The notes below the pieces were generated by a model. It saw nothing but the letters and a program-made list of their open reading frames with translations. It was not told the origin of the DNA and did not search any database. Below are positions 1-8,233 of a DNA stretch of 64,000 nucleotides, in pieces (the stretch's first letter is position 1; every line of letters starts with the position of its first letter). Position numbers and translations under genes: made by a program. Source of the stretch: CAYQQR01 sp964420035 (GTDB taxonomy: Bacteria > Bacteroidota > Bacteroidia > Bacteroidales > SM23-62); assembly GCA_964420035.1 (NCBI GenBank), contig CAYQQR010000011.1:1-64000 (forward strand), in the 5' to 3' direction.

Positions 1-64
1 ACATTGAGACATTGAGACATTGAGACATTGAGACATTGAGACATTGAGACATTGAAATATTGAG
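1..64. repeat. 8-bp tandem repeat (ACATTGAG)n
   Basis: Six perfect copies of ACATTGAG fill bases 1-48, followed by two degenerate copies to base 64. The array touches the window edge, so its true length is unknown. It is one of several 7-8 bp intergenic arrays in the window; in four others a shared palindrome interrupts the array. It lies just upstream of the first gene. Confidence 0.9.
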
Positions 65-159
65 TAAAAGTGCCAAAAGAGCTGAAGAGCATAGCTACAG
101 TGAGCGAAGCAAACGAGAAACAGCGAAGCGGAATAACATTATTATAAACCCAAAATTCT

Positions 160-1161
160 ATGATCGACAAACGACAACTCGGACAAAGCGAACTCGAACT
201 GACACCCATAGTCTACGGCGCCTGGGCCATCGGCGGATGGGCCTGGGGCGGTGCCGACAGGAAAGAGGCCCTCCTGGCCATTCAAAAGGCCATCGAGATG
301 GGCTGCACCAGCATCGACACCGCACCGGTTTATGGCTTCGGACGATCCGAAGAGATCGTCGGGGAAGCCATCAGGGCCTATCCCAGGGAAAATTTACAGA
401 TACTGACCAAATACGGTCTGCGCTGGAAAGAGGACCAGGGGAAATTTTATTTCGAAACGAAAGATAACCGGGGCAGGTCTGTAAAAATACACAAATACGC
501 TGCCGCTGACAGCATTATCCGGGAATGTGAAGAATCGCTGCAGCGGCTGGGTACCGATTACATCGACCTGTACCAGATCCATTGGCCGGATCCCACCACG
601 CCCATAGAAGAGAGCATGGAAGCGGTCAGCAAACTGACAGAACAGGGCAAGGTCAGGGCAGCCGGCGTATGCAACTACAATGCCGGTGAATTAAAAGAAG
701 CGGACAAATACATCGACCTGGCCTCCGACCAGGTACCCTACAACATGGTGCGCCGTGAAATAGAAGAAGACGTCGTCCCCTACTGTATTGAAAACAATAA
801 AGGCATCCTGGCCTACAGCCCCTTGCAAAGGGGACTCCTGACCGGGAAGTTCGAACCCGGGCAGGAATTCAATGAAGGGGATTTCCGCGCGGACAGCAAA
901 TTCTTTGCACCGGAAAACATCAGAACCGTCAACCGGTTCCTGGATGAGATCTCCGTTCTTGCAGAATACAAGAAAGCCTCCCTGACCCAGGTCGTGTTGC
1001 GCTGGACCCTCGATCAGCCCGGTATAACCCACCTGCTGGTCGGTGCCAGGAACCAGACACAGGTGGAAGATAACCTGGGAGCCCTGAGCATTGAGCTCAC
1101 CAGGGAAGAGCGGGACCGGATCCTGGACAAGCTCAACCGGCTTGAAATAAAAGATAGCTAA
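160..1161 (+). CDS. Aldo/keto reductase
   Basis: Cytoplasmic NAD(P)H-dependent oxidoreductase of the aldo/keto reductase family, 333 residues, the usual length for these TIM-barrel enzymes. The catalytic tetrad is visible as D53, Y58 (in DTAPVYG), K84 (in LTKYG) and H141 (in YQIHWPD). There is no signal peptide. Sequence style is closest to the YajO/IolS-like group that reduces sugar or keto-aldehyde substrates, but the substrate cannot be read from sequence. It precedes a PHP-domain gene and an aldolase/dehydrogenase fusion on the same strand, so a role in sugar or lactaldehyde reduction is a reasonable inference. A promoter-like element in the 68-bp gap to the next gene suggests the downstream genes can be transcribed separately. 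Confidence 0.9.
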   Translation: MIDKRQLGQSELELTPIVYGAWAIGGWAWGGADRKEALLAIQKAIEMGCTSIDTAPVYGFGRSEEIVGEAIRAYPRENLQILTKYGLRWKEDQGKFYFETKDNRGRSVKIHKYAAADSIIRECEESLQRLGTDYIDLYQIHWPDPTTPIEESMEAVSKLTEQGKVRAAGVCNYNAGELKEADKYIDLASDQVPYNMVRREIEEDVVPYCIENNKGILAYSPLQRGLLTGKFEPGQEFNEGDFRADSKFFAPENIRTVNRFLDEISVLAEYKKASLTQVVLRWTLDQPGITHLLVGARNQTQVEDNLGALSIELTREERDRILDKLNRLEIKDS

Positions 1162-1199
1162 GATCCTTTTAAATTCAGGGAAATATAGGATCGAATGGG

Positions 1200-1207
1200 T
1201 ATATTTG
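1200..1207 (+). promoter_or_regulatory. Bacteroidota -7 element (TATATTTG)
   Basis: TATATTTG matches the Bacteroidota -7 consensus TAnnTTTG exactly and ends 22 bases before the PHP-domain gene start. No clear TTTG -33 element is seen at the expected distance, so the promoter is only partly supported. Confidence 0.5.
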
Positions 1208-1229
1208 CGCTCAAAGAAAAATCGAAGAC

Positions 1230-2465
1230 ATGAGTGAGTTTTTCCTTGGATCCTTCCCGGCAGAGGATGAATTATTATCAAAATTCGACAAGACGCACCA
1301 TAAAGAGATCCCAGAGGTCAATAACCATATCCACACCCCGTTCTCCTTCAGCGCTTTCGAAAGTATGCCACAGATCTTTGACCTGGCGAAAAAGGAGAAG
1401 ATCGGGGTACTGGGCATCAATGATTTTTACGTTGCGGACGGCTATCCCCTGTTTCATAAGCGGGCCATCGAAAACAAGGTCTTTCCCCTTTTCAATATTG
1501 AATTTATTGCCCTGCTCAAAGAAGAACAGGAAAAGGAAATACGGGTCAATGATCCCAATAACCCCGGGCGAACCTACTTTTGTGGAAAAGGACTGAAATA
1601 TCCTTTCCGGCTGGACGCAGACCTCAACTGCCGGCTTCAGGGTATCCGGTACGAATCCCAGGTACAGGTCAAGGAAATGATCGATAAGTTGAACAGCCAC
1701 CTGAAAAATATTGGTGAAACACCGGCCTTTAAATATTCCTCCATAAAATCCCGTTATGCACGCGAACTGGTCAGGGAAAGACATATAGCAAAAGCCATAC
1801 GGGATTGGGTGTTTGAGAAGTGTGATTCCGGGGAGGAAAGACTGGACCTCCTGAAAAAGCTGTTTTCAGGAAATGAGGTGAAGTCCTCACTGGAAGATAC
1901 GGCCGCACTGGAGAATGAGATCCGCTCCCGTATCCTGAAAAGCGCCGGAGTCGCCTTTGTGGAAGAGGATGAGAACGCTTTTCTGAGTCTGGAAGATACG
2001 ATCGGTATTATATTGAACGCGGGCGGGATCCCTTGCTACCCGGTATTGCTCGATAACCCGAAGGGAGAAATCACGGAATTTGAGGCGGACCCGCGCATCC
2101 TGATGAACGAACTGACAGCCAGGAACGTATGGTGCATCGAACTGATCCCGGGTCGCAACGATTTGAATATCCTCAAAGATTTCGTCCGTTTCTTTGACGA
2201 ACAGGGATTTGTGATCAGCTTCGGTACCGAACACAATACCCCGGTCATGCAGCCCATGAAGGTCACAACCCGCGGAGGCATTCCCCTTAATGAAGAACTC
2301 AGGGCCATTTCCTGGAAAGGAGCCCGCGTTATCGCGGCCCACCAATACCGGTCGGCCCGCGGCGAACCGGGCTATATTGATGAAAATGGAAAAGCCAGAG
2401 TCTCTGAGAGAGAAGAATTCGCACGACTGGGAGAAGCCGTTATTCGCTGGTTCTTAAAATCATAA
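1230..2465 (+). CDS. PHP-domain protein (putative metal-dependent phosphoesterase)
   Basis: A 411-residue cytoplasmic protein with PHP-fold features: an N-terminal H-x-H metal motif (H33, H35 in NNHIHTP) and a late GTEHNTP motif that would supply further metal ligands. PHP domains are metal-dependent phosphoesterases or hydrolases, often acting on small phosphorylated substrates; the substrate here is unknown. It ends two bases before the aldolase/dehydrogenase fusion and so is almost certainly co-transcribed and translationally linked with it. That tight coupling suggests it acts on an intermediate of the same sugar pathway, perhaps a phosphate ester or lactone, but this is inference. A long middle region (about residues 80-250) does not resemble the minimal PHP fold and may be an insertion that sets specificity. 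Confidence 0.75.
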   Translation: MSEFFLGSFPAEDELLSKFDKTHHKEIPEVNNHIHTPFSFSAFESMPQIFDLAKKEKIGVLGINDFYVADGYPLFHKRAIENKVFPLFNIEFIALLKEEQEKEIRVNDPNNPGRTYFCGKGLKYPFRLDADLNCRLQGIRYESQVQVKEMIDKLNSHLKNIGETPAFKYSSIKSRYARELVRERHIAKAIRDWVFEKCDSGEERLDLLKKLFSGNEVKSSLEDTAALENEIRSRILKSAGVAFVEEDENAFLSLEDTIGIILNAGGIPCYPVLLDNPKGEITEFEADPRILMNELTARNVWCIELIPGRNDLNILKDFVRFFDEQGFVISFGTEHNTPVMQPMKVTTRGGIPLNEELRAISWKGARVIAAHQYRSARGEPGYIDENGKARVSEREEFARLGEAVIRWFLKS

Positions 2466-2467
2466 AT

Positions 2468-4441
2468 ATGAAACAGAAAATACGGGATCTAATCGAAATT
2501 TCGAGGTTTTACGGGAAACAGGCCGACTATACCCTGGCGGGAGGAGGCAATACTTCCTATAAAAACGACAAGGCCATCTGGATCAAGGCCAGCGGGGCAT
2601 CTCTCGATACCATTGACGAGGAAGGTTTTACCGTACTCGACAGGAAAAAAGTTAGGGCGATCGCTGGAAAATCCTATAGTTCCGATCCGGATGAGCGGGA
2701 ACAACAGGTCAAGGAAGGCCTGATGGCCAGTTCTCTTGAACCGCAAAATAAAAAACGGCCTTCCGTGGAAACCTCCCTTCACGAGATCATCGATTATCCC
2801 TTCGTGGTGCACCTCCACCCTACCCTGAACAATGCAATGCTATGCGCGAAGAATTCAAAAAGTGTTTCTGCTGAACTCTTTCCCGAAAATGCCCTTTATA
2901 TCCCTTACACCGATCCCGGGTACACCCTGTTCAGGAAAACAGAGTCGGAGCTTACTGAATACAGGAAAAAGAACCAAAGGGATCCCGCATACATTTTCCT
3001 GGAGAACCACGGGGTTTTCGTTGGCGCCCACAGCATTGAAGAGATCAAAACCCTGTACAGCCAATTGTCGGAGAAGATCCGGGAACGATGCACCAGGCTG
3101 CCCGACCCGGCCCCTTTAAAACCCGACGGATCCATTACCGGGATACTTCCGGTGATCCGGGAACTCTGCAGCGAAGATCATCCCGTATCCCTTCAGTTCC
3201 TGAACAATAAGCTGATCAGCTATTTTGCCGCTTCCGATACCAATTTCAGGAAAATACACAAACCTTTTACCCCCGACCAGATCGTTTACTGCAAATCCGA
3301 TTATCTATACGTCAACTGGCCTTTGATCGAGCTGGAGGGCAGGCGTAGGCTGGCAAAAGACATCCGGGATTTCCAGGTAAAACATGGTTACTATCCCAAG
3401 ATCATTTTGATCCAGAACCTTGGTCTTGTTTCGGTTGAAGAAAATCCGGCATCTGCCCAAACCGCACTGGAGGTCTATGAAGACCTGATGAAGATCGCTT
3501 ACCTGACAGGATCTTTTGGCGGCCCAAGGTTCCTGACAGATAAGCAAATAGCTTTTATAGACCAATGGGAAGTTGAAAACTACCGGCGCAAAATAGCCAA
3601 AGAAGGGGCATCCCGGGGCAAAGTACACCAGAAGGTGGCTATCGTCACGGGCAGCGCGCAGGGATTCGGGGAAGGCATTGCAAGGTCCCTTTTCTATGAA
3701 GGAGCCAATGTGGTAATCGCGGACATCAACAGAAAAAAAGGATTGAACCTGGCCGGTGAGTTAAACGCCCTTCGGAAAAGGAACAGGGCCATATTTCTGC
3801 AATGCGATGTCACCCGCGAAGATTCTGTCGTTGAACTGGTTCGTGAAACGGTGGCCTCATTGGGCGGACTGGACATCTACATCAGCAATGCAGGGATCCT
3901 GCATGCAGGGGGACTGGATGAAATGGATCCGGAAACCTTCAGAAAAGTCACGGAAGTGAACTACCATGGATTTTTCCTGGGGGCAAAATATGCCTCGGAA
4001 GTGATGAAGGCCCAGCACAGCTGGTCGGGGAAACGCTATTATGACATCATCCAGGTCAATTCCAAATCGGGCCTCGCCGGAAGTAAAAAGAACTTTGCCT
4101 ATGCAGGAAGTAAATTCGGGGGGATCGGCCTGACCCAATCTTTTGCCATGGAACTGATAGAACACCGGATCAAAGTGAATGCCATCTGCCCCGGCAATTA
4201 TTTCGAGGGTCCTCTGTGGTCCGACCCGGATAATGGGCTTTTTGTCCAATACCTCAAAGCCGGGAAAGTCAAAGGAGCTAAAACCATCGAAGAAGTCAAG
4301 CGCCATTACGAGGAACTCATTCCCATGAAACGGGGCTGTTATATTGAGGACCTCATGAAAGCCATATATTATATCATCGGCCAGGAATATGAAACCGGTC
4401 AGGCATTGCCTGTAACGGGCGGACAGATCATGTTGAAATAG
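2468..4441 (+). CDS. Bifunctional class II aldolase / short-chain dehydrogenase
   Basis: A 657-residue fusion. The N-terminal half is a class II aldolase/adducin domain with zinc-ligand histidines H115 and H117 (VVHLHP) and H181 (ENHG). The C-terminal half is a short-chain dehydrogenase with a TGxxxGxG nucleotide-binding motif near residue 392, an NAG motif, and catalytic Y545-x3-K549 in YAGSK. This architecture is that of the RhaD/YuxG-type enzymes, which cleave a ketose 1-phosphate (rhamnulose or fuculose 1-phosphate) and oxidise the lactaldehyde product. Deoxy-sugar catabolism would fit the fucosidase and rhamnosidase genes elsewhere in the window, but the exact substrate is not proven. 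It sits between the PHP gene and a SorE-like dehydrogenase with gaps of only 2-4 bases, so the three form one operon. Confidence 0.88.
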   Translation: MKQKIRDLIEISRFYGKQADYTLAGGGNTSYKNDKAIWIKASGASLDTIDEEGFTVLDRKKVRAIAGKSYSSDPDEREQQVKEGLMASSLEPQNKKRPSVETSLHEIIDYPFVVHLHPTLNNAMLCAKNSKSVSAELFPENALYIPYTDPGYTLFRKTESELTEYRKKNQRDPAYIFLENHGVFVGAHSIEEIKTLYSQLSEKIRERCTRLPDPAPLKPDGSITGILPVIRELCSEDHPVSLQFLNNKLISYFAASDTNFRKIHKPFTPDQIVYCKSDYLYVNWPLIELEGRRRLAKDIRDFQVKHGYYPKIILIQNLGLVSVEENPASAQTALEVYEDLMKIAYLTGSFGGPRFLTDKQIAFIDQWEVENYRRKIAKEGASRGKVHQKVAIVTGSAQGFGEGIARSLFYEGANVVIADINRKKGLNLAGELNALRKRNRAIFLQCDVTREDSVVELVRETVASLGGLDIYISNAGILHAGGLDEMDPETFRKVTEVNYHGFFLGAKYASEVMKAQHSWSGKRYYDIIQVNSKSGLAGSKKNFAYAGSKFGGIGLTQSFAMELIEHRIKVNAICPGNYFEGPLWSDPDNGLFVQYLKAGKVKGAKTIEEVKRHYEELIPMKRGCYIEDLMKAIYYIIGQEYETGQALPVTGGQIMLK

Positions 4442-4445
4442 CATT

Positions 4446-5717
4446 ATGAAACGAATGAAAACCAAAGCAGTCAGAATACACGGGAAAGACGACCTCCGAC
4501 TTGAAGAATTCGATCTCCCTGAAATGAAGGATGATGAGATCCTGGCAGAGGTGATCTCCGACAGCCTGTGCATGTCATCCTACAAAGCCACAAAACAAGG
4601 ACCTGATCATAAGCGGGTTCCGGACGATGTCCATAAAAACCCGACCATGCTGGGGCATGAATTCAGCGGCAGGATCCTGGAAGTGGGCAAAAAATGGAAG
4701 GCACAATTCAAACCCGGTGATAAGTTTTCCATCCAGCCTGCCCTGAACTACAAGGGCAGCCTGGATGCACCGGGCTATTCGTTTCGATACATAGGAGGGG
4801 ATGCCACGCGGATACTGATCCCCCGGGAGGTCATGACCATGAACTGCCTCCTGGAATATAAGGGTGATGCCTATTACATGGCTTCTCTTTCTGAACCTTA
4901 TTCCTGTGTGGTGACAGCCTTCCGGGCGAATTACCATATAGAATACGGCAGCTATACGCATCATATGGGCATTAAAGAGGGAGGACACATGGCCATCCTG
5001 GCCGGCGCCGGCCCCATGGGCCTGGCTGCCATCGATTATGCCATCCATGCCGACAGAAAACCCAAAACCCTGGTGGTCACCGATATTGTGCAGGAACGCC
5101 TCGACCGGGCAGCCCGTTTGCTTTCCGCGGAAGAAGCGGCAAGAAACGGGATCGAGCTTCATTATATCAATACGGGGACCATGAACGATCCCCATAAAGA
5201 ATTGATGAAACTTACCGGAAACAAGGGCTACGACGATATATTTGTTTTTGCCCCGGTACGACAGGTAGTGGAACAGGGTGACGCGCTCCTGGGCTTCGAC
5301 GGTTGCCTGAATTTTTTCGCCGGGCCCTCCGACCCTGATTTCAGCGCTTCCATGAATTTCTACAATGTACATTACGGCTTTACCCATATAGCAGGAACCA
5401 GCGGGGGCAATACCGAAGATATGCGGATCTCACTGAAAATGATGTCGGAAGGAAAACTGAACCCCGCGGTGATGGTAACCCATATCGGCGGACTGGATGC
5501 GGTGATCGATACCACCAAGCGCCTGCCGGAAATTCCCGGCGGCAAAAAGCTGATGTACACCCAGGTGTCCATGCCCCTGACCGCCATTGACGAATTCCGG
5601 GAAAAAGGAAAATCCAATCCCCTTTTCAAGGGACTGGCAGATATCGTTGAGCATAACAACGGACTCTGGTGCAAGGAAGCGGAGGATTATTTGCTGGAGC
5701 ATGGGGAAGCCATCTGA
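4446..5717 (+). CDS. Zinc-binding dehydrogenase, L-sorbose-1-phosphate reductase-like
   Basis: A 423-residue medium-chain dehydrogenase with a GroES-like N-terminal half, C42 and H71-E72 (LGHEFSG) at catalytic-zinc positions, and a Rossmann half with GAGPMGL. It is longer than ordinary alcohol dehydrogenases and lacks the four-cysteine structural zinc loop, as in the SorE (L-sorbose 1-phosphate reductase) subgroup. It follows the aldolase/dehydrogenase fusion by four bases and likely interconverts a ketose (phosphate) and a polyol in the same pathway. An in-frame ATG nine bases downstream is an equally possible start. Family membership is firm; the substrate is inferred from resemblance. Confidence 0.8.
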   Translation: MKRMKTKAVRIHGKDDLRLEEFDLPEMKDDEILAEVISDSLCMSSYKATKQGPDHKRVPDDVHKNPTMLGHEFSGRILEVGKKWKAQFKPGDKFSIQPALNYKGSLDAPGYSFRYIGGDATRILIPREVMTMNCLLEYKGDAYYMASLSEPYSCVVTAFRANYHIEYGSYTHHMGIKEGGHMAILAGAGPMGLAAIDYAIHADRKPKTLVVTDIVQERLDRAARLLSAEEAARNGIELHYINTGTMNDPHKELMKLTGNKGYDDIFVFAPVRQVVEQGDALLGFDGCLNFFAGPSDPDFSASMNFYNVHYGFTHIAGTSGGNTEDMRISLKMMSEGKLNPAVMVTHIGGLDAVIDTTKRLPEIPGGKKLMYTQVSMPLTAIDEFREKGKSNPLFKGLADIVEHNNGLWCKEAEDYLLEHGEAI

Positions 5718-5740
5718 AGTATCAATTAGTTGTCAATTTT

Positions 5741-5846
5741 AAATTCACCCACCCTCTTTCATTTCCAGATTCCATCCGTTTTTCAAATTCACCCACCCTC
5801 TTTCATTTCCAAATTCTATCCGTTTTTCAAATTCACCCACCCTCTT
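5741..5846. repeat. 44-bp tandem repeat, about 2.4 copies
   Basis: Copies start at 5741, 5785 and 5829. Each opens with AAATTCACCCACCCTCTT; the first two run the full 44 bases, differing at only two positions, and the third stops after about 18 bases. There are no spacers, so it is not a CRISPR array. It lies just after the sugar operon and 82 bases before the DUF559 cassette. Confidence 0.92.
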
Positions 5847-5928
5847 AATCTCCCTCCCTAAAAGTGTATACCATGTGTGCAGCACGTCGTGAACTTTCTC
5901 TGTAACACATATAAGCCAATTTTTGCAC

Positions 5929-5971
5929 GCATACTCACCCCCTAACCCCCTCTCTGCAGGCAAAGAGGGGG
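5929..5971 (+). repeat. Left 43-bp inverted terminal repeat of DUF559 cassette
   Basis: It begins GCATACTCACCCCC and contains a hairpin with 8-bp arms (5946-5953 and 5964-5971, CCCCCTCT/AGAGGGGG). It matches the reverse complement of 6408-6450 at 34 of 43 positions, including the first 14 bases and the hairpin arms. Confidence 0.9.
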
Positions 5972-6026
5972 CATTACATCTTGGCTTTAACAGGGTTAAC
6001 AACAACCCGAAGGTCAATCGAGATAT

Positions 6027-6380
6027 TCAGGAATTTTTTTTCAGAACGGTTTTCATATCCTCCAACTCCTCGTTGTGGAAATGTATGATTCTTAATCCCA
6101 TTTCTCTGATGACTTCATCCCGGTTAAAATCTTTTTCCTTTTGAAAATCATGGATTTTGCCATCCAATTCTATTACCAATTTTGCTCCAGCACAATAAAA
6201 GTCGGCAATGAAGAAGGAATGAAAATATCCCCGGGTTTCGAAAATCAAGGGATGCTGCCTTACAAACTTACTTCTTTTCAGTTTCCTGTTCCTGAGCTCC
6301 TGCCACAAAAGCCTCTCGGAATCCGTCATTTCTTTTCTCAGATTCCGGGCAAAATTTTTTATCTCCAGATATTTTCTCAT
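6027..6380 (-). CDS. DUF559 family (Vsr/PD-(D/E)XK-like) endonuclease
   Basis: A 117-residue protein of the DUF559 family, related in fold to very-short-patch repair (Vsr) and other restriction-like nucleases. The N-terminal half has the family pattern ARxLRKxMTxSERLLWQELR. The C-terminal half carries the presumed active-site acidic residues: D60 (IADFYC), E71 and D73 in ELDG, and H77. The gene fills the middle of a 522-bp block whose two ends are 43-bp inverted repeats, each with an internal hairpin, and it has no functional link to the genes on either side. That layout resembles a single-gene mobile or self-maintaining cassette. Nuclease activity, and any action on the flanking hairpins, is inference. 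Confidence 0.85.
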   Translation of the reverse strand: MRKYLEIKNFARNLRKEMTDSERLLWQELRNRKLKRSKFVRQHPLIFETRGYFHSFFIADFYCAGAKLVIELDGKIHDFQKEKDFNRDEVIREMGLRIIHFHNEELEDMKTVLKKNS

Positions 6381-6407
6381 AACCAGTTATAAAACAATAA
6401 ATTAGCT

Positions 6408-6450
6408 CCCCCTCTCTACTCGTGGAGAGGGGGCCGGGGGGTGAGTATGC
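6408..6450 (-). repeat. Right 43-bp inverted terminal repeat of DUF559 cassette
   Basis: It ends GTGAGTATGC at 6450 and contains a hairpin with 9-bp arms (6408-6416 and 6425-6433, CCCCCTCTC/GAGAGGGGG). It is the inverted partner of 5929-5971. No clear target-site duplication is seen outside the pair. Confidence 0.9.
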
Positions 6451-6595
6451 CGGACAAAGAATTGTCAGGTATAATCATATCCATTTACCCGGTTGATATG
6501 CCTGGAATAAAAAGATTTACCCTTAATCTTTTTCAGCCGGAAATATCGTACCGTAAATAGAAAAAATTAACTAAAGAACCATTGGATTTCGGAAC

Positions 6596-6653
6596 GAGCC
6601 AAGGAACCAAGGAGCCAAGCCTGCCTGCCGGACAGGCAGGGAGTCAAGGAACC
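6596..6653. repeat. 8-bp array (GAGCCAAG-type) interrupted by a palindrome
   Basis: Units GAGCCAAG, GAACCAAG and GAGCCAAG (6596-6619) are followed by a palindrome with 8-bp arms CCTGCCTG/CAGGCAGG (6620-6640). The array then resumes in register with GAGTCAAG and GAACC. Confidence 0.85.
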
Positions 6654-6697
6654 CCAGTGGCAGCTAAAAGGAAGGGTTGATTGGACCTTTTCAAAGA

Positions 6698-7633
6698 CTA
6701 GATACTTATCGTAAACCCTTCCGGCACATAGTTTTCATAACTAAGACAAACCAGCGTTGCAAACTCTATCCCCGTCTGGATGATCTTGTCCCAATCTTTC
6801 AATCGAAGTGATTCCAGGTCTGCTTTATGAACACCCATCATGTAAAGGGCATACAGCATGCCGGCATTGAAATTGTCGCCGGCCCCGATGGTGCTTACCG
6901 GATCGATCCCGCGGGTGGGCCAGGTATGGCTGATTTGACCGGTCCTTAGACTCACGGAGTTATTACCCCGGGTATAAACAAGGACAGAAACCTTTGATTT
7001 GAGTAATTTCCAGGCCTCACCGGGGTCTTTTATATTGAAAATGATTTCCAGGTCCTCATGGGAAGCCCTCAGGATATCCGCATACCCGATATTCTCTTCG
7101 ATCACGGGCCTGTATTCCTTTAACTTATCCAGGTGCGGCTTCCTGAAGTTGGGATCATAAAATATCAGGGAGCCTGATCTGCCTGCAAGGAAGACCATTT
7201 TATCTATGGCATGTCTGACCTCGGGGCTGATGGCAAAAATGGAACCGAAAAGAAGATAGTCTTCCGAAGTCAGGCTTTCCGGTAGGGACTCCAGTCTTTG
7301 CCGGGGATAATGCTTATAGAAAGTGTAGTGTGCATTGTTCTCCTCATCCAGCATGGCCATGGCCAGGGCAGTAGCTCCCTCTCTAAATCTATAGATGTAA
7401 CGGGTTCCGACTCCATTTTGCCGGAGGAACCTGTCGATCAGGTCCCCCACCTGGTCCTGTCCGTATTCACTGATAAACTCGACGGGCGCACCCATTCTTC
7501 CCAGCGAGACCGAGGAGTTGAGCATGGCACCGCCCGGACCGGCATCCCGGGGCTTATCCTCCATGAAGATAATGTCCAGGACCGTCTCTCCTATGGCATA
7601 GATGGTGCCTTTTGGATTGTTGGAATCACTCAT
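6698..7633 (-). CDS. PfkB-family carbohydrate kinase
   Basis: A 311-residue cytoplasmic ribokinase/fructokinase-fold kinase. The N-terminal GGAMLNSSVSLGRMG stretch (34-48) matches the family substrate-binding motif, and IGAGDNFNAG (249-258) is the C-terminal signature with catalytic base D253. It phosphorylates a sugar with ATP; fructokinase-like specificity is likely but not provable here. It is the last gene of a tight minus-strand operon, its start overlapping the end of the KdsD-like isomerase gene by four bases. With the upstream isomerase and transaldolase it suggests phosphorylation of a ketose and passage into the pentose phosphate pathway. Confidence 0.88.
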   Translation of the reverse strand: MSDSNNPKGTIYAIGETVLDIIFMEDKPRDAGPGGAMLNSSVSLGRMGAPVEFISEYGQDQVGDLIDRFLRQNGVGTRYIYRFREGATALAMAMLDEENNAHYTFYKHYPRQRLESLPESLTSEDYLLFGSIFAISPEVRHAIDKMVFLAGRSGSLIFYDPNFRKPHLDKLKEYRPVIEENIGYADILRASHEDLEIIFNIKDPGEAWKLLKSKVSVLVYTRGNNSVSLRTGQISHTWPTRGIDPVSTIGAGDNFNAGMLYALYMMGVHKADLESLRLKDWDKIIQTGIEFATLVCLSYENYVPEGFTISI

Positions 7634-8232
7634 CTGCCGGTATTTCTGGACTTCTCTCCCAGGTATCCTCCATGATGGCGTTTGGCATAATCCCGGGCGG
7701 TAAAGCCTATCTTTTCCATCATCAGCACGACCATGATATCCCCGATCACGGTCATGGTGGTTGTAGAAGTCGTCGGGGTCAGTCCGAGCGGACAGATCTC
7801 ATCCGGACGGCCTGTCGGGATCACCACATCGGCATGTCCGGATATTTCACTGTCCGGGTTACCGGTAATGGCAACAATGGAAAGTTCGCCGTTCAGTTTC
7901 CTGCAAAGCTCCACCAGCTCGAGGATCTCGCGGGTCTTGCCGGAATTGGAGATCAATAAAAGGCAATCCCCGGGCTGCAGGATACCTAGGTCCCCATGCT
8001 GTGCATCACTGGGATGCAAAAAAACAGCAGGGGTTCCTGTAGAGCTGAAGGTGGTAGCGATGTTATTGGCGATCTGTCCGGCTTTCCCCATCCCGCTGCA
8101 TACCAGTTTGGCCCTGTTTTGATGCACCGATTCGTGGATCAGGTTCAGGGCCTTTTCAAAATGACCGGCAACGGGAATATTTTGAATGGCAGCAGCCTCT
8201 GCAGCAAGCAGTTCATTAATTCTTTCTTTCAT
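7630..8232 (-). CDS. SIS-domain sugar-phosphate isomerase, KdsD-like without CBS domains
   Basis: A 200-residue single SIS domain. Its motifs match arabinose-5-phosphate isomerase (KdsD/KpsF/GutQ): GMGKAG, the HPSDAQHGDLG segment with its conserved His, SNSGKT for phosphate binding, a PLGLTPTTST stretch and a C-terminal RHHGGYLG. Full-length KdsD enzymes carry a CBS pair of about 120 residues after the SIS domain, which is absent here, as in some short homologues. The expected reaction is ribulose 5-phosphate to arabinose 5-phosphate or a related aldose-ketose conversion. It lies between transaldolase (one-base gap) and the PfkB kinase (four-base overlap), which points to catabolism rather than lipopolysaccharide Kdo synthesis. 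Confidence 0.8.
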   Translation of the reverse strand: MKERINELLAAEAAAIQNIPVAGHFEKALNLIHESVHQNRAKLVCSGMGKAGQIANNIATTFSSTGTPAVFLHPSDAQHGDLGILQPGDCLLLISNSGKTREILELVELCRKLNGELSIVAITGNPDSEISGHADVVIPTGRPDEICPLGLTPTTSTTTMTVIGDIMVVLMMEKIGFTARDYAKRHHGGYLGEKSRNTGR

Positions 8233-8233
8233 A

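Larger units (their letters stand above)
5718..6026. other. Gene-free, repeat-rich intergenic region
   Basis: No convincing gene. It holds the 44-bp tandem repeat (5741-5846) and the left hairpin repeat of the DUF559 cassette (5929-5971). The short reading frames that cross it are made by the repeats. Confidence 0.7.
6381..6697. other. Gene-free intergenic region
   Basis: Holds the right hairpin repeat of the DUF559 cassette (6408-6450) and an octamer array with the shared palindrome (6596-6653). Nothing else is recognisable; the middle is AT-rich. It follows the end of the minus-strand PfkB operon. Confidence 0.7.

Noticed and set aside
60..467. 135-residue frame overlapping the first aldo/keto reductase
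   Set aside because: Arg/Thr-rich low-complexity translation in the wrong frame of a clear enzyme gene.
5741..5846. CRISPR array
   Set aside because: The 44-bp units are directly abutted with no spacers, there are only about 2.4 copies, and no cas genes are present.
5745..6017. 90-residue minus-strand frame across the 44-bp repeat
   Set aside because: Its sequence is just the translated tandem repeat plus the hairpin repeat; no start signal or domain.
5929..6450. Classical insertion sequence
   Set aside because: No DDE, Y1 or serine transposase is encoded and no clear target-site duplication is visible, so it is reported as an unclassified nuclease cassette.
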